From contig JAZLHE010000027.1 in the NCBI GenBank assembly GCA_045616665.1, positions 1-56,092 of the forward strand: a DNA stretch of 56,092 nucleotides. Reading direction: 5' to 3'. The position numbers and the translations under genes were made by a program. Below, piece by piece: positions 8,571-15,869 of the stretch; within the stretch, counting starts at the first letter, position 1; the number at the start of each line of letters is the position of its first letter. Below the pieces are notes generated by a model that saw nothing but the letters and a program-made list of their open reading frames with translations, was not told where the DNA came from and searched no databases. The stretch is from RUG11690 sp045616665 (GTDB taxonomy: Bacteria; Bacteroidota; Bacteroidia; Bacteroidales; WCHB1-69).

Positions 8571-8786
8571 AAGACAAACAAGACAAACAAGACAACGCTG
8601 AAACACAACGGGTTGCAAGCCAAAAGGCAATAAGACAGAACAAGACAAAACAAGACAGGAAAATGCGACAAGAGTACATTTTTAAGACGAAAAACCTATT
8701 ATAAGACATAATTTTTGTTTTGTCTTATTGTCAAAATATTGAAAAACAGCAATATACAAAAATCCGGTCTTTGTCTTGCTTGTCTT
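8571..8786. repeat. AAGACA iteron-like array, candidate phage origin
   Basis: This is an A+T-rich, non-coding stretch. AAGACA occurs at 8571, 8580 and 8589 (exact 9-bp period), then at 8632, 8642, 8652 and 8703, and in inverse orientation (TGTCTT) at 8721, 8772 and 8781. The copies at 8701-8708 and 8721-8728 form a perfect 8-bp inverted repeat. Location directly after the only replication gene and the mix of direct and inverted short repeats fit a replication origin with iterons. A regulatory array for the next operon is the alternative. Confidence 0.45.
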
Positions 8787-8826
8787 ATGGGGGAATGTGC
8801 CCATAGTGAGAAAAAAACATTTTTTT

Positions 8827-9393
8827 ATGAGCAGAAACAGCAGCATCCAGACCGTCACGCTCCGCGTCCATCCCGCAGTGGCCAGGCATCTCGAAAACAA
8901 CTTCCCCAAATCCGGTCACGCCTTCGATTTGCGAAACCACTACCTTTACACGTTCCTATCGGCGTGCCTCCAGCGCACGAACATCAGAGTTCCGAGCCAC
9001 GGCAGCCGAAACCGCCACCTTATGCGGGAGGTCTCCCTCGTGGTGACGGGCTGGGACTACGCCCACTACGGCGGCGAGATACCGGAGAAGTTCCAACTCG
9101 CCTTTTCGCAGCTCGTCTATCGCAAACTGCTGCACGAGGCGTGCTACGCCGTAATGGTCGCCCACCTTGTCGGAGGCATTCCGAGGGACACGGCCATCAA
9201 GGAGTTCCTCTTCGGGAACCTCTACGAGGAAGACGAACTCGCATACCCCGCCCTGCGGAAGCACTACCAGAGACACTGGATAGAGCAGGAACGGAAATTC
9301 GCCTCCGATTTCGAGGCCATCACCGCAACGTCACGCAGACCGCACGACAGCGGCACAAATAAAATTGTTAGAGATGTCCCCATTTTAACGTAA
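8827..9393 (+). CDS. Phage protein of unknown function (188 aa)
   Basis: I start this at the ATG at 8827 (MSRNSSIQTVTLRV). Earlier in-frame TTG/GTG codons lie in the repeat array. The protein is soluble, rich in Arg/His/Tyr and mainly helical. It has no recognised motif. The beginning (VTLRVHPAVARHLENNF) resembles the opening of small DNA-binding proteins of the ribbon-helix-helix type, which is only an impression. It opens the morphogenesis transcript, 12 bp before the next gene. Confidence 0.6.
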   Translation: MSRNSSIQTVTLRVHPAVARHLENNFPKSGHAFDLRNHYLYTFLSACLQRTNIRVPSHGSRNRHLMREVSLVVTGWDYAHYGGEIPEKFQLAFSQLVYRKLLHEACYAVMVAHLVGGIPRDTAIKEFLFGNLYEEDELAYPALRKHYQRHWIEQERKFASDFEAITATSRRPHDSGTNKIVRDVPILT

Positions 9394-9405
9394 CACCAGA
9401 AAACC

Positions 9406-9858
9406 ATGGACGATTTGACCAAAAACGGCAGCTGCCAGCTGATGGCAGGCAACAAGAAAATCTTCATCGTGGACGTTGAGGAAGTGCAAAGCATTGACTT
9501 TGTAAACCTTACAACCAAGCGCGTAGTTCTCAAGCCCGGATTCCGCTTTGCGCAAATCCAGGCCGATTCCATCGAAAGCGATGTGGAAATATCGGACGGC
9601 TGCTTCAGCCACCAGATAGACTGCGTCTTCTTCGGCGTGAAAAACAAGTACGACCGCCTCTTTTCCGACATGGCGCGCCGCAGGTGGATTGTCAAGATTG
9701 TGGACAACTCAAACGACATCTGGCTTTCCGGCACGAAGGAAGAACCCCTCCGCTTCTCGTTCAGACACGTCAGCCAGCCCAAGCCGGACGGCACGCACCA
9801 CTACGAACTGAGCTTTTCGAGACTGATGACCGAACCGCAGTGCGGCGCGGCAGAATAG
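9406..9858 (+). CDS. Phage protein of unknown function (150 aa)
   Basis: The product is 150 residues, beta-rich, with no signal peptide or membrane segment. It lies between the 188-aa protein and the prohead protease. A small head or tail structural component is plausible from position only. No family is recognised. The end (EPQCGAAE) is followed by a 57-bp gap to the protease start. Confidence 0.6.
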   Translation: MDDLTKNGSCQLMAGNKKIFIVDVEEVQSIDFVNLTTKRVVLKPGFRFAQIQADSIESDVEISDGCFSHQIDCVFFGVKNKYDRLFSDMARRRWIVKIVDNSNDIWLSGTKEEPLRFSFRHVSQPKPDGTHHYELSFSRLMTEPQCGAAE

Positions 9859-9915
9859 GACGCTGTCCATCCTCCTTTCGTGCGCGTGGACTATTTTTGC
9901 CTCAAAACCAAAGAG

Positions 9916-11025
9916 ATGAAAAGACAATCCAACATACGGTTCCTCAACGAAAGCGCCGAAGAAGCCACCATCGACATCTACGGCGAAATCGGCTACGAGG
10001 GCTGGGACAGAAGCGAGGACGAGAACACCGCCCGCCAGCTCAGCGAGGAACTCGACCGCATCAAGGCAATCAAGGCCAAGAGAATCACCGTCCGCATCAA
10101 CTCGCTGGGCGGAGACGTGAACCACGCACTCGCCATACACGACCTTCTGGCGGAGCATCCCGCATCCATAACCACACAAATCAACGGACTCTGCGCGTCA
10201 GCCGCCACCATAGTGGCAATGGCAGGGTCGGAACGCAAGATGAGCAAAAACGCCCTTTTCCTCATTCACCAATGCTCCGCCTGGATAGGCCGTGCCAACC
10301 AGGAGACCCTCTCGCAGGAACTCGAAACGCAGAAGACAGTCAACCAGCGGCTGCTCTCCATCTACAACGAGAAATGCCCGGACAGGGAACGCGAAATCGA
10401 AGAGCTGCTCAAGGCCAACAACGGACGCGGCAAATGGCTCACCGCCGCAGAAGCGCAGGAACTCGGCTTTGTCACGGACGTTTACAACGAAACCAGGAAG
10501 ACCGCCTGCGTGTCCGCCAACGCCATTTCGGAGAACGGGCTTCCGGAACTGCCTTCCGCCTATACCGACCTGCTGACGGACGAAGACTACGGCGGGCCTA
10601 TGCAGTCGTTTCTCAACACCATCAGCCGCTACATCTCACGCAATCAAAAACCAATAAACCAATCCCCAATGAAAAAGACACTACCGCTTATCGCCGCACT
10701 GCTCGCCTTTGCGGACGAGGCATCCTACGACAAGGACAAGGGTATGCAGCTTGACGATTCCCAACTCCAGAAGATTGAGAACGCCCTCTCCGCATACGAG
10801 AAACTCAAGACGGAACACCAGCAGGCAATGAACGCCAAGTCGCTGGCCGAAGCATCCCTCACCAGCGTGACGGCAGACCGAGACCGCCTCAAGGCCCTCG
10901 TGGACGCAATCCCGTCACAAACTCCCGCCGTAAACGGCAAAGACCCAGACAAAGCCCCGAAGGACGACATCAGAACATACGTCAGCCAGTCGCCGCTCTA
11001 CCAGTCAATCAAACAAGAACTCTAA
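9916..11025 (+). CDS. ClpP-like prohead protease with scaffold-like C-terminus
   Basis: This is 369 residues from the ATG at 9916; an upstream in-frame GTG at 9880 is less likely. Residues about 1-190 have the ClpP/S49 phage protease fold: IDIYGEIGY, VRINSLGGDVNHALAIHD, then the nucleophile segment INGLCASAATIVAMAG and the His segment NALFLIHQC. The last 120 residues are charged and helical with coiled-coil character (LQKIENALSAYEKLKTEHQQA), like a scaffold. Phage proteases of this class cleave scaffold and capsid N-termini during head maturation. The major capsid candidate follows directly. An internal ATG at 10669 may give the scaffold alone. Confidence 0.8.
   Translation: MKRQSNIRFLNESAEEATIDIYGEIGYEGWDRSEDENTARQLSEELDRIKAIKAKRITVRINSLGGDVNHALAIHDLLAEHPASITTQINGLCASAATIVAMAGSERKMSKNALFLIHQCSAWIGRANQETLSQELETQKTVNQRLLSIYNEKCPDREREIEELLKANNGRGKWLTAAEAQELGFVTDVYNETRKTACVSANAISENGLPELPSAYTDLLTDEDYGGPMQSFLNTISRYISRNQKPINQSPMKKTLPLIAALLAFADEASYDKDKGMQLDDSQLQKIENALSAYEKLKTEHQQAMNAKSLAEASLTSVTADRDRLKALVDAIPSQTPAVNGKDPDKAPKDDIRTYVSQSPLYQSIKQEL
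10669..11025 (+). CDS. Possible internally initiated scaffold protein
   Basis: An in-frame ATG at 10669 begins MKKTLPLIAALLAFADE and would yield 118 residues covering exactly the helical, scaffold-like part of the protease gene. It follows an A-rich, C-rich leader (caataaaccaatccccaatg) that looks like the leaders of other phage genes here. Phage lambda makes its scaffold Nu3 in this way from gene C. Evidence is positional only. Confidence 0.35.
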   Translation: MKKTLPLIAALLAFADEASYDKDKGMQLDDSQLQKIENALSAYEKLKTEHQQAMNAKSLAEASLTSVTADRDRLKALVDAIPSQTPAVNGKDPDKAPKDDIRTYVSQSPLYQSIKQEL

Positions 11026-11043
11026 CCCACAACACCCAGAACA

Positions 11044-12570
11044 ATGCCACAAGTAGAAACCAAAATCGATGTGAACCTCATACTTGAGGAATACGGCCGC
11101 TTCTACGAGAACTCCGGCCAGGGAATGGACAGACTCAAGAGATCCCTCACCGTTCCGGCGACCACGCTCGAAAACTACGCCACAAGAATCAACACAAAGG
11201 ACGACATCTTCAAACTCACAACAGAGGAATGGGAAGACGTGCTCCAGCCATTCCGCATCCAATTCGAGCCCAAGGCGGGCATCAAGTTCATCCCGAACAA
11301 AATCGAACTCGACCACATCAAGGTCGATGCGGAGTTCTCGCCTATGGGAATCTACCACTCCTGGATGGGCTTCCTCGCAGGAGACCAGAACAAGATTGAG
11401 GACTGGCCAATCACCCGCTACTTCATCGAAGTCTATCTCAAGAAAAAAATTGACAACAACCGCGAACTCAAGGCCGTTTACAAGGGCGTGCGAGACGACA
11501 ACGGAACCACGCCGGAAAGCTGTATGAACGGCATCCGCAAGAAACTCATTGACGGCGCAAACGACCCCAACTGCCCCATAAACGTCATCCACGGCGTTGA
11601 CCGCTTCACCGAAGAGAACATCTTCGATGAAATCGAGGCCTACGACCGCAAGATAGACGAACTCTATGACGGCGAAAACATCATCCACTTCGTAGCCCCG
11701 AAATGGGTACGCGCGATGAAGACCGCCAAACGCGCCGCCGGCTACTACTTCATCAACTCCCCGGACCAAATCAACGCCGACATCGACTTCACCAAGCACG
11801 TTGTCTGCGGCGTTCCCTCAATGAAGGGCACGGACGACATCTTCTCCACGATGAAGGAGAACCTGCTGTGGCTCACCAACCGCAACAAGTTCGACTTCGA
11901 CCTCCAGAAGGAGAACCGAATGATCAAAGTCCTCGCCGACTGGATGGAGGGCGTGGGCTTCGGCTGCAACGCAATGGTCTGGACATCCGCCCGCACGGTG
12001 GGACAGGAAGACGCCTGCTGTTCCTGCGGCCTCTACGGAGAACCGGAAACGCTCACAGACGACATCGAAATGATTATCAACGCAATCGGCCAGGGCGCGA
12101 CCATCACCAAGGAGGGCAGCAAATACCGCATCAAATGGGTACAGAATACCCCCGAACTGGCGATAAACGTCCAGACCAACGGCTCTGAATTGGAAGACGG
12201 CGCAGTCACGCTGCACGGCGCAATCTCCGGCGATGACACGGCGCAGCTCGCTGACGCGGACTTCGGTTTCTACGTCTCACCAGACCCGTCACTGCTCATC
12301 CCCGCCCACGGAAGACACATTGACGAAGACGGCGACAGCCCGATTCAATATGTTGAGGCGGAAGTCGCCAACAACAGAATCACCGGCACACTCGAAATCG
12401 GAGACGCTCCGGAAGAAGACACCGAAATCTTCTATCGCTGCGTAGTCCACAACGGCATTGCCGAATATGTCGGCGACATCGAGAGAACCACCATCCCGGG
12501 CACACCGCCGCAGGACGATGATGACGAGGACGGCGGCGAAGACGGCAACAACGAAAACAACGGCCAGTAG
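11044..12570 (+). CDS. Probable major capsid protein with extra C-terminal domain
   Basis: The 508-residue protein directly follows the protease/scaffold gene, the standard place for the major capsid protein. Residues about 1-350 would be the capsid domain. From about 360 to 480 a beta-rich segment (YRIKWVQNTPELAINVQTNG..., ITGTLEIGDA, FYRCVVHNGIAEYVGDIE) resembles an immunoglobulin-like or bacteriophage surface domain. The last 25 residues are almost purely Asp/Glu/Gly/Asn. The extra domain could decorate the capsid exterior. I do not recognise a named family, so the capsid call rests on position and size. Confidence 0.6.
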   Translation: MPQVETKIDVNLILEEYGRFYENSGQGMDRLKRSLTVPATTLENYATRINTKDDIFKLTTEEWEDVLQPFRIQFEPKAGIKFIPNKIELDHIKVDAEFSPMGIYHSWMGFLAGDQNKIEDWPITRYFIEVYLKKKIDNNRELKAVYKGVRDDNGTTPESCMNGIRKKLIDGANDPNCPINVIHGVDRFTEENIFDEIEAYDRKIDELYDGENIIHFVAPKWVRAMKTAKRAAGYYFINSPDQINADIDFTKHVVCGVPSMKGTDDIFSTMKENLLWLTNRNKFDFDLQKENRMIKVLADWMEGVGFGCNAMVWTSARTVGQEDACCSCGLYGEPETLTDDIEMIINAIGQGATITKEGSKYRIKWVQNTPELAINVQTNGSELEDGAVTLHGAISGDDTAQLADADFGFYVSPDPSLLIPAHGRHIDEDGDSPIQYVEAEVANNRITGTLEIGDAPEEDTEIFYRCVVHNGIAEYVGDIERTTIPGTPPQDDDDEDGGEDGNNENNGQ

Positions 12571-12610
12571 ATTCAGACGGCAGTTTTTTCATACATTTTT
12601 AGAAGGAGGG

Positions 12611-12637
12611 GCGCGCCTCCACAACGCGCATTTTTTT
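12611..12637 (+). terminator. Terminator after capsid gene
   Basis: The stem gcgcg (12611-12615) pairs with cgcgc (12625-12629) and is followed by seven Ts. An alternative overlapping stem ggagg/cctcc (12605-12620) also exists. Located 40 bp after the capsid stop, it may reduce rather than stop transcription into the next gene. Confidence 0.5.
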
Positions 12638-12661
12638 CCATAACCACATAAAACCAACGCT

Positions 12662-13276
12662 ATGCCAGATGAAGTAATATGCGCCCTCGAATTAGAGGAC
12701 CTCAATAAAGGCGCCAACTGCGGCAACAACATGTCCGGCGTCAAAAACGTGTATATCTCCCTCAAGGACAATGTCGCATCATTCCCGACACTGCCTTCCA
12801 ACCGAACCTCCTACGAGGACTTCGCCGAACTCGAAGGCAACATCGCCATGGTGAACGGCAAACGATTCTACCACATCTACTGCTCCCGCGATATGGGTGA
12901 ACTCAAGTACACCACCCAGGGCACCTTCGGCGGCAAGTCCATGAAGGCCAACCTCGAAATCTACCACCCCGGATTCAAGGCCCGACTTCTCGGCTTCATC
13001 GCCTCCGTGATGAACTCCGAAGTCATCATCCTCGCCCGCCTCAACAACGGCGACATCCACATGCTCGGCGATGCCGACCGCGGTGCCGAAATCGGTGAAA
13101 ACGTGGAGGCAACCTCCGGCAAGGCCGTCACCGACAACAACGGCGCAACCATCTCATTCGTCTATGACACCCCGACATCCCAAATCTACTGCGGAACGAT
13201 GGACAACCTCATTGGGCAGTCCTCCAACCTGGACGATGAAGGTGGTGGCGGAAACGGCGGTGACGACGATGAATAA
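12662..13276 (+). CDS. Phage structural protein, tail-tube candidate
   Basis: The product is 204 residues. It starts MPDEVICALELEDLNKG and includes a Cys-Gly-Asn-Asn segment and beta-strand-rich stretches (RFYHIYCSRDMGELKYTTQG, NSEVIILARLNNGDIHMLGD). The end is a Gly/Asp-rich tail (DDEGGGGNGGDDDE). Size, beta content and the absence of another tail-tube candidate suggest the major tail protein. A head decoration protein is the main alternative because it follows the capsid gene. Confidence 0.45.
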   Translation: MPDEVICALELEDLNKGANCGNNMSGVKNVYISLKDNVASFPTLPSNRTSYEDFAELEGNIAMVNGKRFYHIYCSRDMGELKYTTQGTFGGKSMKANLEIYHPGFKARLLGFIASVMNSEVIILARLNNGDIHMLGDADRGAEIGENVEATSGKAVTDNNGATISFVYDTPTSQIYCGTMDNLIGQSSNLDDEGGGGNGGDDDE

Positions 13277-13320
13277 CGCAAGTCTCATATTTCCATATTG
13301 ATTAAGTTTAGTTTAGTTGA

Positions 13321-13350
13321 AAATCCGTTGCTTCGTGTGACGGATTTTTT
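13321..13350 (+). terminator. Terminator after tail-tube candidate
   Basis: The arm aaatccgt (13321-13328) pairs with acggattt (13340-13347), and Ts continue. It ends the capsid transcript just before the cargo gene and its promoter. Confidence 0.75.
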
Positions 13351-13351
13351 G

Positions 13352-13359
13352 TATTTTTG
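13352..13359 (+). promoter_or_regulatory. Bacteroidota -7 promoter element for cargo gene 1
   Basis: TATTTTTG matches the TAnnTTTG consensus and lies 20 bp before the ATG at 13379. A TTG at 13328-13330, 21 bp upstream, could serve as the -33 element but is inside the terminator stem. Confidence 0.6.
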
Positions 13360-13378
13360 CCGTACAAAAATCTTAAAT

Positions 13379-13951
13379 ATGAAAAAGCTGTATTCAATCA
13401 TCTTCGCCTTATTGCTTGTTACGAACATTTCAGCACAAGAACACATTTCCTTCAAAGGCGTACCAATAGACGGAACATTAAGACAATACACCCAGCAAAT
13501 GCAGAACAAGGGATTCACTCTCATAGGAACACAAGACGGAGTTTCTCTTTTGTCCGGTGATTTTGCAGGATATAAAGGGTGTACGGTCGGTGTCGCCACA
13601 CTGAATGGCAAAGACCTTGTTAGCACAATCGGAGTCATCTTCCCCGATTACGACACGTGGTCGCAACTATATTCCTGCTACTCCAACCTGAAGGATATGC
13701 TCAGTGAAAAATACGGAGAGCCTAAAGACGTAGTAGAAATGTTTGAATCTAAATATGTCGATGACGACAACGACAGAATGCACGAGGTCAAGATGGACAG
13801 ATGCAAATATATATCTGCCTTTTCCACGGAACTTGGTGACATCGAGCTTTCCATTCAGCACGAGGGCGTTTCAAAATGCTTCGTTTTGTTGAAATATTAC
13901 GACAAAAAGAACTCTGAATCCATACGTGCTGCAGCAATGGACGACCTATAA
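13379..13951 (+). CDS. Secreted 190-aa protein, prophage cargo
   Basis: A typical Sec signal peptide (residues 1-20, ending NISAQ) is followed by a 170-residue soluble domain (ISFKGVPIDGTLRQYTQQMQNKGF, then YDTWSQLYSCYSNLKDMLSEKYGEP). Similar exported proteins of unknown role are common in Bacteroidales chromosomes (family impression, not verified). Codon use is A+T-richer than the phage core. It has its own promoter, sits between two core transcripts, and is followed by repeat copy A. It therefore reads as a lysogenic-conversion gene rather than a virion part. Confidence 0.75.
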   Translation: MKKLYSIIFALLLVTNISAQEHISFKGVPIDGTLRQYTQQMQNKGFTLIGTQDGVSLLSGDFAGYKGCTVGVATLNGKDLVSTIGVIFPDYDTWSQLYSCYSNLKDMLSEKYGEPKDVVEMFESKYVDDDNDRMHEVKMDRCKYISAFSTELGDIELSIQHEGVSKCFVLLKYYDKKNSESIRAAAMDDL

Positions 13952-13963
13952 TTTTTTTTATTA

Positions 13964-14085
13964 GGGCGACTCCCTATCGGGTCACGCTTTCCGCTCGAAT
14001 TTCGTCCTATCGTCCTCATAACCGCTACAATCGTTGTCGCGGGAAATAGAAAAAAACGCAGTCAATACGCGGACTGATTTTTTTT
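13964..14085 (+). repeat. Structured repeat, copy A
   Basis: This is about 120 nt, related to copies B and C. It opens gggcgactccctatcgggtc, where B has a shorter form, then shares cacgctttccgctcgaattt and a long run with B. The last part is a hairpin with stem cagtc/gactg (14059-14063 with 14072-14076) and loop aatacgcg, extended by an A-tract/T-tract pairing (aatagaaa.../...tttctatt). It lies 12 bp after the stop of cargo gene 1. Confidence 0.85.
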
Positions 14086-14086
14086 C

Positions 14087-14094
14087 TATTTTTG
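14087..14094 (+). promoter_or_regulatory. Possible promoter directly after repeat A
   Basis: TATTTTTG matches the -7 consensus. A transcript from about 14100 would meet the hairpin at 14131-14166, so only a ~65-nt RNA would result. No -33 element is clear. Confidence 0.35.
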
Positions 14095-14130
14095 CAGCGG
14101 TCTGCCAACCCTTCAATGAAAAACACTCAT

Positions 14131-14166
14131 AAGACGCTACCATCCATTGGCAGTGTCTTTTCTTTT
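14131..14166 (+). terminator. Terminator before the packaging operon
   Basis: The arms aagac/gtctt and ctacca/ttggcag pair with small internal mismatches around the loop tcca, and tttctttt follows. It separates repeat A from the core promoter at 14194. Confidence 0.6.
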
Positions 14167-14193
14167 GTCCCCAATCCCTTGTTTATAAACGCA

Positions 14194-14201
14194 TATCTTT
14201 G
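14194..14201 (+). promoter_or_regulatory. Phage core promoter, packaging operon
   Basis: TATCTTTG is followed by CCGAAAAAC and an ATG 16 bp from its last base. The string atctttgcc-(a/g)-aaaa recurs at 22031 and 35461, each time just before a core operon, which suggests a shared promoter type. Confidence 0.6.
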
Positions 14202-14216
14202 CCGAAAAACAAAGAT

Positions 14217-14990
14217 ATGGATGACATCGCAAAATGGCTGCAATCCGGCAAGGACTACGAAAAAGGCGTGGCTCTTTTGGCAAAATACCACAAGAACCGC
14301 ATTTTCGTCCAGTTCTTCCAACGCGCCAACCCGAAACACACGCTTCCCAAACTCGAATACGAACTGCGCAAGCTGCTCAAAGGCCAGCCGCTGACCATAA
14401 CAAAGCCCACATCCCCAAAGGCGGCCAGACCGTTTATAAACAAACCGCTGTCGAAAAACGCCCCGGCGAAGAAGGATGTTCCAGACACCATCCGCAAGGC
14501 AAAGGACGAAATCTACGACCTCTTCACCCAAATATCCACAATGCACCGCCAACTCTACGAACTCGGCGAGGGCAACTCCGAGCAGGTGGTCGCACAGCGG
14601 AAGGCGATCCTGGACGAACGCCTCCCGCTCATCGCGCGCTACGAAAAAATGTACCTGCTCAAGGAAAGGTATTTCGACACCGGGAAACTCGACCCCGAAC
14701 TCATCCGAATGGTCGAAGCGAAAGTGCGTAACGCCTCAATCGAAAAGACGGAAAAGGCAGACACGTCAGCCCTTTCCTCCCTCTCCGACATCGAACTGCT
14801 CAAGAAGCAGCACTCCATAAAGGTCAATATCAACAAGACACAGAACCGCCTCCTATACCAGGCACTCAAGAAGATGGACGAACCAAACCCTATGCCGGAC
14901 TGCCCGCTGCGCACCAAACTCGAAGGCAGGCTCTCCGAACTGCGCCGCCAATATGTCATCGTAACCCAACTGCTTGAATCCCGACAATGA
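14217..14990 (+). CDS. Phage protein of unknown function (257 aa)
   Basis: The start is the ATG at 14217 (MDDIAKWLQSGKDYEKG). The protein is strongly helical and charged, with Lys/Pro-rich linkers (ITKPTSPKAARPFINKPL). Segments such as DIELLKKQHSIKVNINKTQNRLLYQALKK suggest coiled coils. It heads the packaging operon and overlaps the PLD-like gene by ATGA. No family is recognised. Similar small helical proteins occur in front of terminase genes in other Bacteroidota phages as far as I recall, without assigned function. Confidence 0.6.
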   Translation: MDDIAKWLQSGKDYEKGVALLAKYHKNRIFVQFFQRANPKHTLPKLEYELRKLLKGQPLTITKPTSPKAARPFINKPLSKNAPAKKDVPDTIRKAKDEIYDLFTQISTMHRQLYELGEGNSEQVVAQRKAILDERLPLIARYEKMYLLKERYFDTGKLDPELIRMVEAKVRNASIEKTEKADTSALSSLSDIELLKKQHSIKVNINKTQNRLLYQALKKMDEPNPMPDCPLRTKLEGRLSELRRQYVIVTQLLESRQ

Positions 14991-15574
14991 GCCTCATAGA
15001 CTTCTCACAACTCAACACCCACAAGGAAAGCAAGTCCAGACAGGCCGACAGCTTTCCCTACGATTCCTATTTCCCGCAGTCCGTCTCCTTTGTCGGTGAA
15101 CCCTGGGAAATACTCTCCAAGCACATCGGACCGCTGCAGCACGACAGCGTGGTGAACTTCTGGACGTTCGGACGCTATGCGATGCATGACATCATCTCCT
15201 ACGTGTGCCGTCAGATAGGGCCCTGCAACGTCACCGCCTGCACGTGGGCAATCACCGAAAAGGCCGTCACGCAGATACTCTCCAGAATGAAGGACGGACT
15301 CATCAAGGAGTTCCGCCTCTGGATTGACCCACGTGTCAAAGTCCGCAACCCCGTGCCCCTGCAGATGTGCACCGCCAACTTCCCCGTGACCATCGCCCCC
15401 GTTCACGCCAAGGTCGCCGTCATCTGGAACGATGAATGGCGATTGAGCGTTTCCGGCTCCCTCAACTTCACCACCAACCCGCAACCCGAAAGAGGCGTGA
15501 TACAAGTCATTGACCACGTCTTCTACAGCGACAAAAAAATACTCGATGACCAGTTTGACAGAAAAACAGAATGA
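14987..15574 (+). CDS. PLD-like (single HKD motif) phage protein
   Basis: The product is 195 residues. Near residue 140 the segment VHAKVAVIWNDEWRLSVSGSLNFTTNPQPERG carries the phospholipase D signature: HxK, then the GS-x-NFT-x-N end of the motif. Only one HKD half is present, as in dimeric PLD-type nucleases, where two subunits form one site. The N-terminal half (WEILSKHIGPLQHDSVVNFWTFGRYAMHDII) would be the rest of the alpha/beta fold. It sits between an unknown gene and the small-terminase candidates, so a nuclease or DNA-end function in packaging is conceivable. An anti-host or anti-phage effector is an alternative. Confidence 0.65.
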   Translation: MSLIDFSQLNTHKESKSRQADSFPYDSYFPQSVSFVGEPWEILSKHIGPLQHDSVVNFWTFGRYAMHDIISYVCRQIGPCNVTACTWAITEKAVTQILSRMKDGLIKEFRLWIDPRVKVRNPVPLQMCTANFPVTIAPVHAKVAVIWNDEWRLSVSGSLNFTTNPQPERGVIQVIDHVFYSDKKILDDQFDRKTE

Positions 15575-15869
15575 CGAACTCTTCACCCTCGGACGGCTGG
15601 GCTTCTCCTTCAAGGAGGTGGCCCTCAACTTCGGGCTGGACGTGGACGAGGTCGCCCGGCAGTTCCAGCAGGAAAAGGGCGAAATCTACGAGCAGTGGTA
15701 TCGCGGCTACCTCTCCGCCCAGGCGGAAATCCGCCAGACCGTCCTTGACGCGGCGCTCAACTCATCGCAGCCCGCCATCCTGCAAATGCTCAAATACTAC
15801 TCGCTGACCGAACAGAACAACCTTGAAGCATACGACTATGAACGAACCACAGAAGAGAACCAGCATTGA
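15546..15869 (+). CDS. Small HTH protein, small-terminase candidate
   Basis: The product is 107 residues from the ATG at 15546, overlapping the PLD-like gene by 29 bp. The N-terminal half contains a helix-turn-helix (LGRLGFSFKEVALNFGLDVDEVARQF). The second half (YLSAQAEIRQTVLDAALNSSQPAILQMLKYY) has the pattern seen after the DNA-binding domain in small terminase subunits (AQAEIRQ...A...AIL). Small terminases recognise the packaging site. Both this and the next gene could fill the role. Confidence 0.55.
   Translation: MTSLTEKQNDELFTLGRLGFSFKEVALNFGLDVDEVARQFQQEKGEIYEQWYRGYLSAQAEIRQTVLDAALNSSQPAILQMLKYYSLTEQNNLEAYDYERTTEENQH

Noticed and set aside
8571..8600. 9-bp periodic repeats as a CRISPR or microsatellite
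   Set aside because: Too short for CRISPR; only three exact periods, with further copies in both orientations, fit iterons better.
8492..8704. Open frame of 70 codons across the AAGACA array
   Set aside because: It translates the repeats (KDKQDKQDN), starts at the terminator and has no ribosome-binding or domain support.
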